Source of the DNA: Tachypleus tridentatus
Lineage: Eukaryota > Arthropoda > Merostomata > Xiphosura > Limulidae
Reading direction: 5' to 3'
NCBI RefSeq assembly: GCF_004210375.1
Contig: NW_027467782.1
Location: 27,817,276-27,881,275, forward strand
Length of the DNA stretch: 64,000 nucleotides
A program made the position numbers and the translations under genes. Position 1 is the first letter of the stretch. Every line of letters starts with the position of its first letter. Positions 45,716 through 58,294 of the stretch are shown in pieces. Below the pieces are notes generated by a model, which did no database searches, was not told the DNA's origin, and was given only the letters and a program-made list of their open reading frames with translations.

Positions 45716-46269
45716 TTATTCAGGAAATAAATAAAGTCATTTTTATGTTTTTTTGATCTGGGGCCTAATAGGCCCCAAAATATATGGTGGATGTTTTAAA
45801 AAAAATTAAAATATTATTTCGCAAATGTCTGAAAAGTCAAAATATTATTGCTCCTTAAAATGTAAAGGGATAGGGTCAGTTAATGGCAATTTCATTTAAA
45901 TACAAAATTATTATCCTAATATTAATAACATTTCAAGTTGCTCTGGGGCCTATTAGACCCCACTTTTCGTAGGAGTGTTAACAAAGAGTTCGAATCTCCC
46001 GTCACTTAACATTCTCTTTTATCCTTTCTAGTGTGTGTTCTTTCATCCATAAAGACGCTATAAAGTTCGGTAAATCCTATTTTGCCGCTCAAGAGTACAG
46101 GCGAAGTATTTTGAGCAGATAGACATGCCGGGCCGCTACGTACTTGTACTTGCGAAAACTTTTGACGAAGCTGTACGATTTTTTTCTAAAATTTTTATAT
46201 TGGATAAGCTGGAGACAATGAAAAGAATTGTAGATCATGGGAAATGGAAGCAGTATTCTGAGGGAGCAT

Positions 46270-46565
46270 AACTTATTTATATGCAAGGGATATATCAGAT
46301 GACAGTGACTTTCAGGAAAGTAGAAAGAGTGCTGTTAGTATTAGAGTAAAAAATAATGAATTTAGTTGTAATGAGCCTATTTTATTGACAAACAAATTTC
46401 AGAATTTGCCTTCTGCGCGTGAAATGTTGGAAAGAATGAAATTAAAAGGATCAGAGAAGTATGTGGAATTTGTGGGTGATTTATTGACAAGATATATGGA
46501 TAGAATAATCTGTGTAAATGAACTTATAAGTAGGTCACTGGGGTTAAATGTTAGGTTTAGGTAAA
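46270..46565 (+). pseudogene. Possible LINE ORF1 remnant
   Basis: An open stretch reads ISDDSDFQESRKSAVSIRV, then LLTNKFQNLPSAREMLERMK, then YVEFVGDLLTRYMDRIICVN, and stops at about 46562. The order (variable acidic part, then a P..LTNKFQ.L motif) is like the ORF1 of CR1-type elements, but the match is by impression. There is no ATG or splice context for a host gene. Confidence 0.35.
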
Positions 46566-49500
46566 CTGTAAGGATGAGTAGACTGACTGGACTTATATCG
46601 ACTAGTTCAGAGGAGGAAGGGTGTTTTTTGGAATGGGAGGTATATTTTTAAATACTATAGCAGCTGGCTTGTTTTCTAAGACTATTAACTCAGCTATAAA
46701 GGAGGTTTTAAACTAAAACTAAACAGTGGTGAGGGCCAGAAAAAAACTAAACACAAAGAATAAGAGGAAATGAAAAATTTTCCATGATTAGTTAGTACAG
46801 AAGCAGTAGAAAAGGATAGACTTGATTGTTACTGTTGAAATGCTAAGAGTATAAGAGAAAAGTATATGGTATTGGAAATTAATTTGTAAAATTAGTTTTC
46901 AAAGGAGGTGTTTCTAATGTTGTCCATAAATTTACAGAAAAAATTCATTAGGAATTTAGAGTAATTCTTCTAAATTTTAATTCCAAGTTGAAAATTGTAG
47001 ACACTTTCAAAAGTTAGAGTTTACTAGGGATTGATTAGACATAACTGTTCTCATCTTTGTTCACAACTAATTATATAGTGGACATCTTTTCACTTTCATC
47101 AAACTTTTTTGTTACTGTGTTGTCTTAATGGATTACACTGACTATGTAATGAGTTTTAATTATTCTTCTTGGTTTTCCTTTGTCTTTAAAGAAACAAAGT
47201 GTGAATGATGCTTTCACTAAAGCTGCATTTTTCCAGAATTTAAAGAGAGAACATTTTTTCTTTTACAGAGCCTGGTGACCAGAGCCAGTTAAAGGTCACA
47301 TCCATGCTTTCCTGCAAAAGTGACGTTATTTTAGAAATGGCCCTGGCTAAAATAAGGATCTATATATAAGCATATCCAAACCTTTTTAACTTCTCCAAAA
47401 GAGTATTGATACTGTTTGTCTCTATACTGTTCCATTGTATACAATGTTTCATGCTATTGGTTCATTTTGAGTGCTTCTTGAAGTAAATTTTGTTTTGTGA
47501 TCCCTTCACTGTTTCAGTGCTGGATTATAGTTGTATTTAAATAGAATTTAACATTCAACATTTTCATGGACTGAAATGTATTTTTGATAGATACTTCCTT
47601 TCACACTTCTCTTTAGTGCATAATTTCTTGCTTTCATAATGATGGTTGAATACAGAGGGAGTGAGTTGTGCTATTAATGAGTCACACTTCATATAGTGGA
47701 GGATTTTCATGTACTTATTAGTATGTAGCAATGTCATGTATAAACATAAGCTTAGATGAAAGTCTTGAAGATAGTGGGAAGTACAAAGAGGGCAGCACTG
47801 AATGAGAAAATTATGTGCAAATAGTCACTTATTTGTCACCAATACAATTTTAGTGTATTTAAACAAATTGGAAAATCCTTACATTAAAATGAAATTCTTG
47901 CACCTCAAATTTGAAGGCATTTAATGCTCTTTAGTTTAGTATTGTGGAGATATTTTGGGTTTTCTGGCAGTGTAGAAAATGGTTGAGTAAACCTTCACAA
48001 AATAAAAATTTATGTCAGCTGATTAAAATGTCATTGATGTAGGAGTGGGGTGGAATGAACATGTCTTTGTACATATGCTGACATTATGAGGAGGTCAACT
48101 TACAGAAAGTGTAGAGAAAACCTGTGAAAGGAATTGTTAGTTTCATCTTTAGTGTTGTAAATTTAACATTTTAAATGTTTTTGTCTTTGGATGGAATGGT
48201 TGAACTGTGCTAAATTCAAGTAAATGACTTATTATTTATCACAAATGTGCTTTTGTTAAAATAGTTGTGTATGTTGTTTGAAAAATATTTGTTTTACCTT
48301 ATTTAATTAGAGGTGTAGTACAGATTGTGTGTGTTGCAATGTATTTATCTTACTGTGGCTTATGTATCATGATATGATAAATATAAAACTATAATAGATC
48401 TACCATCTGACATCAAATGCAAGCTTATAGCAGTCTTTTGTCAAAATTTCAGAGATTGCCTGTTGCCACTCAATAAATCTGATGACCATTGATTCAAATG
48501 ACCCCAAAATAAAACATATTTAACCAAAATTACTACAAATTTAAATATGCAAGATGATATATGCAAATACACTTATGATAGTTATCTAATTATGATGTTG
48601 CATTAATTTCATTCTTGAAAGTCAAAAGGCCTCATTTACTTAATTTGACATCAATATATTATACTTTTCTATAACAGAGTTCAAATCAGTTTATTTATAA
48701 CACTCATAACAAGCTTACACTTAGTTATAATGTTATTTGTAAAAACTATTCTGAGTATTTGTTGTGCTTATTTCTGTAGCTTAATATAAAGAAACAACAA
48801 CATTTATGCAAATATTAAACATTTCCATAATTACTTGTTTTGCATTGAAATTATTTCACTTACTTATATTTTAGTATAAAAAACAAAATGTTTGATATTC
48901 AAGAGAACCTTGTTTTTTGCAGTAATCTAGAGTGAGCTAGCCTTGGTTTTATTAGCACTGACAACTGTGTTTTAATACTAAAATACCAATACTATTATGC
49001 AAACATAGACCTTATAATTAAAAATAAACACTAAGGTAGATTTTAAAATCAAAATTTAATCGTTCTGATAAAACTTATTCTTAAGCAAATTGTTAAGATT
49101 GTGGAAAATGAACCTTAGAGTGAATTAGAAAAAGTTGCACTTAGTGTTCAAAAACAGTTGTCCTGTTGAAGAATCACTTTTTATCAGATCATCTACAGGA
49201 ATAATTCAACAGATCCATAAAGTGAGTTCAGCTTAGTTTTAGAACAAGCATAGAATATCTGATCTGTACTGTTGTGCTCTAAAGTCCTCTCATGATTTGT
49301 AGATACTCCAGTATACCAGAAATTCTTCCATTATCTGCAAATGTATTTATATCTTACTTGTAGAAGAGGTTAAACCCATGAAGAAATATTGTTAGAACAT
49401 CCACCCATGATCCTTCAGTACATACCCCACATTTTGCACCTTTAACTTGTGAGGGTCATATAAATCAATGAGGGGACTAGGAACACAAAATCCAATGCCA

Positions 49501-49730
49501 GATTTAGGTTGAAGGCCCTAAAACACCTGCTCCTAGATCACTATTATATTTGATTTAACCTTGTGATGCATTTTACCTTCTTCTTAGTGATGGAGGTGGG
49601 GTGGCTATACTATATAGATAATGACCCTACTTGAGTTAACCAGAATCTCACTCAAAACATTTTGTTTTGCCATCTTCAAAACTGTGGGAAAGGCATGTGA
49701 ACAAGTAAACAAATTCACAAACATGTCTCC
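46566..49730. other. Long non-coding stretch
   Basis: AT-rich sequence with no exon-like frames and no recognised repeats. It may be intergenic or a large intron; nothing in the sequence decides. Confidence 0.4.
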
Positions 49731-49853
49731 CAGTGAAACAGCAGTATGTCTGCAGAATCACACTGCTAAATACCAGGTTTCAATACCTATGGTGGGCAGA
49801 GCACAGATAGCCTATTGTGTTGCTTTGTGCCTAATTCTAAACAAACAAACACA
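49731..49853 (+). repeat. SINE-B copy
   Basis: CCCAGTGAAACAGCAGTATG, then CTAAATACCAGGTTTCAATA, CCTATGGTGGGCAGAGCACA, and tail TTCTAAACAAACAAACAC. Confidence 0.9.
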
Positions 49854-51700
49854 TATTATAAATTAATACAGGATACATTTCTCCATTTAATATTCATAAG
49901 AGATCCACATATTTTTCTGAAGATATTTTTCACAGCTTTAGAATGACCTTACTTCTTGAAATTGTATGCTAGTTCTGTGGTTGAGAGACAATTAAAGGGT
50001 TTTGGGCACCTACAGTTTTTTTTCCTTTCGCATTTCATATTTTGCAAATGCTGTCATTTTGCATTTGTATGAGCTTTGAAGAGAAAGAAATGTCTTGTTT
50101 TAAATTGTCAAAGATTTTTATAAGACTAACCTCAATGTCAAGTAAAATTGCTCATTATATTTCAGAGCTAGATATAAAAGTAGTCAGTTACAGAGAAATA
50201 TATTTTAAACACAGCATAAGATGTATTACTGTGATTGTGTGTCTATTAAGTAATCATAATCATTTTCTTTCTTTGTAATTTTCATCACTTGAGATCTCTG
50301 TTTCAAGATGTTAAGTATGTGTGGCTAACAGGTGTGTTTATTGAATAGTCAGATCCAAAGTCAGATATAAGGACTTGCTTGTATTATAATTTATTATTAA
50401 GTTCTTGACTAAATACTAGGAAAGAGACCTTTAACTTTTCTGTTGTATATATTTCCACCCTTGTTTAATTTTTTTTCTGTGAATGTTATGGTGTTTTAGT
50501 GAGTTACATTTTAAATTTAATTGAACTACTTTCTTATCATGGTATATGAATAAGTTTGTCAAAGAAACATAGTTAATAATCCAAATTTTAGTAACACATC
50601 AGATTTCAGTCCTTAATTTTACATCAGTACAAGAATTGTGACTTTTCTTCTTGACATCCCTCTTCTCTAATGTATTTACAATCCCTCCAAGAAATATTAA
50701 ATTTGAAATAAATTGCTTATGATATTAACAGTGTTCAGGCAAATTTTATTTAGTTACAGTGCTACAAAATAGGAAATCATACCCCACATTCACACTGACC
50801 CATCAAATCCTGTTTTTCAGAGTTGCTGTTAATTTTCTCTGTGTTTAATACTATATTTTTATATTCAATAGGAAGCAAAGGTTTTAATCTATCAAATGAG
50901 ATAAATTGTTTTCTGTATTGAGAATTGTCTATTTTCACTTGCAGTTCCAACTTTATTCCCATGCAAACACATCAATGAGCTCAGCTGATTATAACCGTTT
51001 TAGGTTAGATTACATAAAATAAGGAATAATAAGTTTTTATGAGGTATGCTTGCAAGCAACTCATAAGCAGTCTTATGTGATTCAGTAGGGTAATTTGATC
51101 TTCACATTTACAAAGTAAATTACAAATTTTATGGTGAGAATATCAGTTAAATATGATTCAAAAGGACAATAAAACTATAAGTATAAACAGATATATACTG
51201 TTGTACATTTCAAGATATTTAGAATAAAGAAATGTTTCATGTTACAATCTGAAGTTATTCTAGAAAGAAAAACGTAATTTACGTGTATATTGATTTTTTT
51301 ATTTGGTGGTCACAAGGTCAGTCAAATGGAACTACCTCATATAAAGTTACAGTAGAGAAAATGACAGATAAAATATAATGTTTTACTGATAGAAACATTT
51401 AAAACTTTGTTAGAGATTTTAAGAGGTCATGGAAATGAAATTTCAGAATTTTTCAGATAAGTGGAAGTACTTTCTAATTTTAACATAAAAATCGTTTTGC
51501 ACTCCGAGCAGCCAACACTTTGACTTCATATGTTCATGGAGAAATACTTATTGAAAATACTTCATTAAAAATTCTCTATTTTTGTCAAAATATGGCTCCC
51601 GATGACTACTGAAAGTTTTTGATATTTAGTAGAGATGAACAAAACATATAAGTTGTTGAATGGACACAATAAAGGTCAATTTGGGGTCGAGAACTTAGTT
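49854..51700. other. No gene; pieces of dispersed repeat
   Basis: AT-rich. A short R1-like piece is at about 50750-50785 and repeat R2 at about 51205-51345. No supported exon. Confidence 0.35.
51205..51345 (+). repeat. Unclassified dispersed repeat R2
   Basis: TTTCATGTTACAATCTGAAG, TTATTCTAGAAAGAAAAACG and TTTGGTGGTCACAAGGTCAG recur at 62625-62720 (CATGTTACAATTTGAGG...TTCTAGAAAGAAAAC...GGTGGTTACAAGATTGG). They recur less completely at 7675-7745. No ends or coding potential defined; it may be part of the same element as R1. Confidence 0.5.
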
Positions 51701-52139
51701 AACCCTTTCACTGTGGGCTTGGTATAACATACACGAGTTCGTCTACACTCTTCCACGCATTAAGTGTTTGTGCTATAACCTTTGATATAGCATATGTATT
51801 TTTACAAAATTTGGTATACTTTTAGTAAAGATTACAGATTGTTTAATGAAATATTTTTACTAGAAATTTGTTTGCGAAAATAGTGTCTGTTTGGTAACTA
51901 GTCTGAATCTAAATGGATTTCATGTTAGGATTAAGAGAACAATTCTTCAAAATCTCAAATATTATTTACATACTCTCTAAAACATCCTAAATACATTTCA
52001 AACATTTATTAATGACGAGAAATCCACTTGAAATAAAAATGCATCTCGGAACGGCTGATATGGGTATTAACACTTTTATTGAAAAAGAGAGAACAACGTT
52101 TCAACCTTCCTATGTCATCTTCAGGTCAAATTTAAATTC

Positions 52140-53560
52140 AAACGAAAGTTTTGAGTCCTCAACGTCCTTAAAGAAAACTGGAGAAGGGTAATTAATAAAA
52201 CATTTTCGTCAAGCCATGGTTGGTTATTTCGTTTCAAAAAACGCTCTATGGTTCATAATGTTGGTATTGCAGGTAAAAGTCCAAGTGAAGACGAAGATGC
52301 TGCTGAAAATTATTCTATTAAATTTATAAATAATTATTGAAAAGTTCGGTGCAAAGATGACCAAATTTTTATGTTAATGAAACTGGTTTATCTTGGGAAA
52401 ACTTACCTTCAAGAATTTTTCTGTCAGAAAATGAAAAAAAACCTCAGCTAGTTTACAAAACGTCAAAAGATTGTTTGACACTTTTGTTAATCGGAAATGC
52501 ATCTGGAGATTTTAAATTAAAACCCATGCTTGTGAATCGTATGAAAACCCCGAACACTGGGCAAAGAGAGTCTTCCAGTTGTTTGGCGATCAAAAAAGTA
52601 TGAATTACGAAAACTTTGTTTGATGACTGGTTATAAAGTTACTTTTGTTCTACAGTTTAACGTTATTGCAAAGAAAACAAACAACTTGGACTTTAAAGCT
52701 TTGTTGTTATTAGGTCGTGCACCAGGCCATCTAACGGAACTTTGTCACTTTAACGAAAATGTTAAAATTCACTTTCTTCCACCCAATACAGCATCTCCAC
52801 TGCAACCAGTGGATCAAGCTGTAATTGCGACGTTTAAAGTTTACTATTTGAAGCGAACTTTTTTTGAAGCAGCGAAGGCTACAACTGGAGAAGCTGCACT
52901 ATCTTTAACTGAATTCTAGAAAAGTTACAACATCAGAAATTCTATCGGAAGCATCAACGAAGCGTTCTCCAAGTTAACATGAGTAACACGAGAGCGTCGT
53001 GGAAGAACGTTTTGTCTGATTTCGCAAGCCATTCCTGCCGCTTTGAGTCCGAAATTAGGGATGTTTCGCAAGACGTCGTCGAAATTGGACACAATATTGA
53101 ATTCGAGTCTTAGGAGTGTGTTTTTTTGCGTGTTTTTCTTATAGCAAAGCCACATCGGGCTATCTGCTCAGCCCACCGAGGGGAATCGAACCGCTGATTT
53201 TAGCGTTGTAAATCCGGAGACATACCGCTGTACTAGCGCGAGGGCGAGTCTTAGGAAGTGGATAATGTTCGAGAATGCATTTACGCACATTCTGAAGCTC
53301 TCGACAATGATACGCTCCTTAAATTAGACCAAGATTGGGCATATCATGAAGAAGAAAAAAGTCCAGAATGTAACGAAAGTACTAGAGATGAGCAGGAAGA
53401 ATAATTTCTCTTACAAGAACTTGAAAAAATGTTTCGGGCAGTGGAAACTGATACGGACTTAATTATGAATCATGATCCAGAACACTACGAAGAAATGAAG
53501 AAAAAGAAAATGGTGCAACTAAGTTTTGATAGATTTTCATTAAACAGTAAATTTTTACAC
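52140..53560 (+). pseudogene. Tigger/pogo (DDE_1) transposase pseudogene
   Basis: Pieces in order: HNVGIAGKSPSxDEDAAENY; ETGLSWENLPSRIFLSEN-like; LKPMLVNRMKTPN; the open frame 52620-52919 with APGHLTELCHFNENVKIHFL then PPNTASPLQPVDQAVIATFK; and an acidic C-terminal part to about 53560. Two catalytic positions are lost: the first Asp (VDETGL in the family) reads Asn, and LLLDNAPGH reads with Gly-Arg instead of Asp-Asn. The third, in PVDQAV, is kept. Multiple frameshifts and stops. A SINE-C is inserted at 53117-53244. Element ends were not resolved. Confidence 0.88.
53104..53256 (-). mobile_element. SINE-C inserted in the Tigger pseudogene
   Basis: SINE 53117-53244: poly(T)-rich start, GTGTTTTTCTTATAGCAAAG, CCACATCGGGCTATCTGCTC, AGCCCACCGAGGGGAATCGA, and GCTGTACTAGCGCGAGGG at the tRNA-like head. 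Flanked by CGAGTCTTAGGA at 53104-53115 and 53245-53256. The insertion is younger than the Tigger copy. Confidence 0.9.
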
Positions 53561-54380
53561 TTTTCATTTTTTCAAAATAAAATATTCATTGTTTTAATTT
53601 TTTAAATAAAGGTTATCAATTAATATCGTTTTTATTTTATCTCATAACTATTTGTGTTTTTCTAACTAATGAGGCTTAATTATTTCTACTATGAAGAAAT
53701 TCCTTATGGTACCCACGTATCATTATTTTTCCTATTGAAACTTTTCCCCCCATTCAGTGCTGATTCAATCAATGCGGTAGTTTTTCCAACGCATTAACCG
53801 CACTGTGCGAGGTATTCTCGTGTATTCCATTTTGTAATTTTGTACCTATCAAGAATAAAAATAATCACGTGACTTGTTAGTTTACCGTTGCGAAGAGACG
53901 AAGTGGTATCAATAGACCTGTCAGTTGGTAGATATCCGTCTAATAGGTACCCGAATAGAAAGTTCGTGTAGACTGCATACATAACAACCTACGAATTCAA
54001 ATGAATTAGACGTATGTTCGTTGTTATTTATTTAGTGTTATAGCTGTATTGCGTTTTTATAGTGTGTGGCGATTAAGATACGACATTCAGTTTTCTGAAC
54101 TCGTAAGAATAACACTGCACAACAGTTCTGCCCAATATGAAAAGCATGGGCACATAATAACACGAATAGCGAGTACTGATTGGTTAGTAGTTCAATGAAC
54201 AAAATTAATTTTTCTTCTTTTCTTTGTTTTATGAGTGTACATAAACCTAAATAATTAGACTACAGAACATTGATGAATGAGGACTTGATGTATTGTGTGT
54301 ATGAGTTTGGGAAGTTGTTACCTGCACTGTAAAAATAACCGTTTTATAACAAAGAAATGCCTCGTTATTTTACGGAACAT
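53561..54380. other. No feature assigned
   Basis: Contains CGCATTAACCGCACTGTGCG near 53791 and CTCGTGTAT near 53817. Related words occur at 51705-51765 on the other side of the Tigger pseudogene, so this may include its right flank. No gene. Confidence 0.3.
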
Positions 54381-54794
54381 ACGCATGTTTTCTGATCTAC
54401 GCTGGTAAGCATCGTGAAATCACGCTGCTAACCAACGTAATCAACACTGCGGCCCGCTCAGGCACCGCCTTTCAAGCCCATGGCATTGCAAAGTAGCTAG
54501 CGCGGGGCTAGATGTGCGTACGCGCGTGTTTATCAGCTATAGCCGGACTCTGCTGACGCAGTGCTGGATGCGGGGTCATGAACTAGGTCGCTCGCGGCAC
54601 CGGAAGCGAGAATTTTGAATTCACACAAAGGAATCAGCAGTGCCAGTGGATCGTGGATGCAGTTTGTTCCGAATAGAGTCTAGCGTCAACTTGCGTTCTA
54701 CACCTCATCAGTTTATTTACCCTTGTTTAGACCTACGCAATCCAGATTCAGTTTAATTTAAATTAACTTTATGTTGTGCATTTCCAGGAGGCAG
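54381..54794 (+). promoter_or_regulatory. CpG-rich promoter-like region and probable non-coding first exon
   Basis: The only GC- and CpG-rich block in the window (GCTAGCGCGGGGCTAGATGT, GTGCGTACGCGCGTG, GGTCGCTCGCGGCACCGGAA). It is followed by ordinary sequence and a possible donor GGAGGCAG|GTTTGT at 54795. The next supported exon starts at 55832. No TATA box is apparent. The promoter role is inferred from composition and position. Confidence 0.45.
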
Positions 54795-55831
54795 GTTTGT
54801 ATTTTATTTGGTTTATAACCATTGATATTACTGGTACATAGATAAATCTACTAACGTGAAGCTCAATGTCTACTTCATGACAAACTATATTCTAGGCCTA
54901 TTGTGTTGCCTAAAATTGTAGCTTTCTAGCGATCTAACGTCAGGCCTGGTCAATTCGTATCAGGTATTTGGGAATGTGCGGTACCTGGGTACCGTTTGAT
55001 GATAAACGGTTCCTGATTGATGATCTGATGAACCTTATACTATAATAGGTATAGGCTAAGTCCTAGTAGTGTAGATTCTTCAGGTCTGGTTACCTTGTGA
55101 GAGCATATTCATAGATTCAGTCATGCATGGAAGCTAGGCCTAAAGATCGTAGGTAGGCTGAACTTCACGTTTTTCTTTAAAAAATTGCCATAGCATTTTT
55201 TATGAAATTGCACTCTTCAGTATGTTTAGCTAGATAAATTACCATCCAGTTAATTTAGCAACAATATTCCAGTCACCAAATTTGCCTAAGTAAAAGCCTC
55301 GCTAATATTTGGGTTTTACAGCAAGTACATGGCATGATCAGTCTGGCTGCTGGGCATGAAGTTATAGGGCAAGAATTTTACTGATGTTTAGAGTATTCCA
55401 AAATTATAAAGAGATTATGTTAAAATTTTGGGCCAACTTTTGAGCGAATCATATAACATGGCACATTTTGGTCCTGAGTGGTTTACATGATTAATCCCAG
55501 TTTGGTGCATTTTAGCAGGTGATTCCTTCTGTAATTAACAGTTATGCAAGAATTTTGAATTGCTTCTCCAAAAGTAAGTGAAAGTGAGCAGGAGTTGATC
55601 AGTTGTTTCGCAAGTTCTTTCAACAGACAAGGCCTGGCGTGTTGGTTAAAGCCAAGATTTTAATTCCTGTGCCATACCCCCCCCCATCACTTATCCACTT
55701 AATCTTGGAGATCTCACCATGCCCTGCTGCTTAGTTCATTTCCTATATCAATTTTTTTTCACTATTCTGGTCTTGTTTGTTAGAGTTTAACTGAAACTCA
55801 AAATATATCGCTGTACTATTTGTCACTTTAG

Positions 55832-56234
55832 AACATCTTCTCTGCTAACGTATGGCAGTCATTATAACTCATTCCATGCAGCTTTACCAAATCCTACTAT
55901 ACCTTGTCCAGTGACTGACTGTGGTGAAAACTTGCCAACATTTCCTTCTCTTAAATCACACATTTCAAGGCAGCATAAGGGAGAATATTCAAAACAGTAT
56001 GTTGACTCTGATAGTATACAGCTGCAATGTGAGATAAGGCATTGCTTAGCAAAATATTTGGGTTTGAAACCTTTTATTGCTCATTTGAAGGGACATATAA
56101 AGGATGGTATTAAAATTGCATGTCCTTTCCAACAATGTGATAAGCGATTTGAGGTTGTGTCAAGTTTCAGTTCTCACTTGAGCAGATATCACAAGGACAC
56201 CTCAGTTCATCACCTGCATGTAGCCATCCTCTGA
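55832..56234 (+). pseudogene. Exon with three C2H2 zinc fingers (gene with frame breaks)
   Basis: Acceptor TATTTGTCACTTTAG at 55831. In frame it reads LTYGSHYNSFHAALPNPT, then three fingers, all C-x4-C-x12-H-x3/4-H. They start CPVTDCGENLPTF (about 55905), CEIRHCLAKYLGL and CPFQQCDKRFEVV. The frame stops at 56232-56234, but family-like sequence resumes downstream in other frames. The architecture, N-terminal C2H2 fingers followed by a long conserved domain containing NWPFLF and ending YPxxxxxTLEFIQR, is one I recall from multicopy uncharacterised animal proteins. I have no name for it. It is called a pseudogene because of the breaks at 56234, about 56578 and 57640. Sequencing error or undetected splicing remain possible. 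Confidence 0.6.
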
Positions 56235-56842
56235 GAGATTTGACAACCTGAATCGTTGTAGCAGAGGCAACTCTTTCCGCAGGAAGCTGCTGGAAGAAAA
56301 AGAAAATGGAGGTACAACTGGTAGTGCTAAGAGAAAGTCTGCCTCAGTGCTGCAGCAGGATAGCTATGGCTGTATCAGGTGGCAGCCTGATCTGCCCGAC
56401 GGGAGACTGAGGAAAGCCAGGAACAGCAGAGGTGCTGGCTTGTAGAAGAATACCACCTTGGTAGTACCGACACGCCAAGGGTGATTCAAAGTATGACCAG
56501 CACCTACCCGTCACAGCGCTACCTTATTAACAAAGGTGCTCACTTGTCAGCAGTGAGAGTAAATTGGCCTTTCCTTTACAGCCAGCATACTTTCTAAGCC
56601 ATTTTGAATACCTTATGGACTTCAGTTTATTTGAAAGACTTGACCATGAGATGAGCAGTAGGGCAGACAAGATGCTGAGGTACTGTCAATCACAAACAAA
56701 TGTAACTGTGGCAACAGCAGCAGCCCAGTTGACAATGCTAGCCGAAGTGGTTGGAAATGTTAGTCCCAAGGTGTATGGCACCCTCTTGCTGCTTCCTCTG
56801 ATCTTTGGAGAAAGATAAAGAAGACCTCTTTAAAACTGCAGA
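56235..56842 (+). pseudogene. Continuation of the zinc-finger gene, conserved middle domain
   Basis: One frame reads VIQSMTSTYPSQRYLINKG then VRVNWPFLY, and the following PAYFLSHFEYLMDFSLFE...DKMLRYCQSQ is in the frame open from 56564 to 56818. The switch at TTTACAG near 56577 is a one-base frameshift. A later shift would be needed to read FGExKEDLFKTAE before the donor GCAGAG|GTAAGG at 56843. Introns after this exon are retained, so this is a duplicated or decaying gene and not a retrocopy. Confidence 0.5.
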
Positions 56843-57588
56843 GGTAAGGCTTTCACTACAGCTTTATAATGAGTGAAAATAGGAACAATTTATTTTTGGC
56901 AAATTTTGCAAAATGATATCATATTTCAGTTAAAATACCTTTGTATACATCAAGCTCTAGTGACCAGATGCTCTTCCTGTTTTAGAGATTTTGGTAAATT
57001 TTTCTTAAATGTTTGCTAATTTCTGTAAATATTGACTAGTTTAATTATAAGAAAATAGGATTAGCAAATTTATGTCAAATATAAGCTTGAAAAACAGAGA
57101 CCTGTGGTAGGGCTACTATTTAAGGAAATACTGTTCTCTGTAGTACTGTACATTTTAATACTACTGCCTAATTTAACTTAGTACCAAGGTTCTTTTCACA
57201 AACATTTAGTAGACTGACAGTATCCAGCATTAACATAATTAACATAAAATGCTTATCTAAGATTTGAAACAGGATTATACTGTAAACAGGAAAATATTCA
57301 CTAAAGAAAATATTCATCAACCTTACCAATGTTGCCAGTCCTTGAAGATTTTCCCCAGCAAAATGAGCCATTTTGAATGTTGTATTATGGATCACTGAAG
57401 TTGGCAGAATTTATACAAATGAATTAAGCACTTATGTGACCGTCAAATTAGGGCTGCGCTGCAGATAAGTTCATATTATAATCCTGATTACAAATCAACT
57501 TTTGCTGTCACTTGACCTGCTGTATGTTTCCAGTATTAGACACTAATTTATAAATACATGTAATAGGATTATATAATTTTTCAACAGG

Positions 57589-57652
57589 ATATCATCACAT
57601 CTGCTGATTTAGAACAACATGATGACCTACCTCACCCCATGTAGTCATCAGA
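57589..57652 (+). pseudogene. Small exon of the zinc-finger gene
   Basis: Acceptor ATTTTTCAACAG at 57588 and donor ATCAGAG|GTAAGA near 57653. The reading DIITSADLEQHDDLPHPM is followed by TAG inside the exon. It fits in order between the middle domain and the exon at 58295 but is short, so support is moderate. Confidence 0.4.
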
Positions 57653-58294
57653 GGTAAGATACTTATTATGCATACTGTTTTTGTACTTGGAATTTTTTTT
57701 GTATGCCTATTTTTCCATTTAATGGACTTCATTGTGTTTTTTGAAACTCTAAAACCTTCATTAAGAACAATTAGTCATGTTTTTCTTTAAATATATTAAA
57801 AATAACAAGAAAATGATAATGAAGGCCTAAAGTTTGAGATATGTTTAAAATATATGGCACCACTGCAGATTATATAATACAATATTCAGAATTCCTTGAT
57901 GTTTCTGTAAATTTAGAGTTTAGACCTGTGAATTGCTAGACCTTAATTTTTGACCATTCAAGGTCAAAGTTACACAGTCCTGCATGGCAAAAAATGTGGG
58001 CAACTCACACACACAGGGAGACACACAGACGTCACTGAAAATATGATAGCTGCCTCTGATAGAAGAGGGCAGCTGTAATTATTTCCTTGTTAGGCCGTTT
58101 GCTAAGTACTTTGTTTTATTTGTAACATCAGGAGAGATATATAAAAGAAAACTACACACTACAGGCTGCAGGGTTCCATATGTGGTTTTGGTCTGACCTG
58201 AATTATCAGGGCTGAAAACTTGATAACAGTATTAACAAGACAATATGCCTCACAAGAACATCAAAATGTACTCTTGTTGTTTTATATTTTGTAG

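Larger units (their letters stand above)
43754..45981 (-). mobile_element. piggyBac transposon with complete ends
   Basis: TTAA target duplication at 43754-43757 and 45978-45981. Terminal inverted repeats CACTCCTACGAAAA (43758-43771) and its complement TTTTCGTAGGAGTG (45964-45977). TTAA target choice defines the piggyBac superfamily. Inside both ends lie 17-bp palindromes of the form GGGGCC-TA(A/T)TA-G(G/A)CCCC at 43800-43816, 45760-45776 and 45945-45961. These are likely transposase-binding sites. The transposase gene runs on the minus strand with its own promoter-like region, and a hAT MITE is nested at 45561-45707. Confidence 0.95.

Noticed and set aside
46118..46134. CATGCCGGGCCG, a SINE-A head word
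   Set aside because: About 12 bp only; too short to annotate as an insertion.
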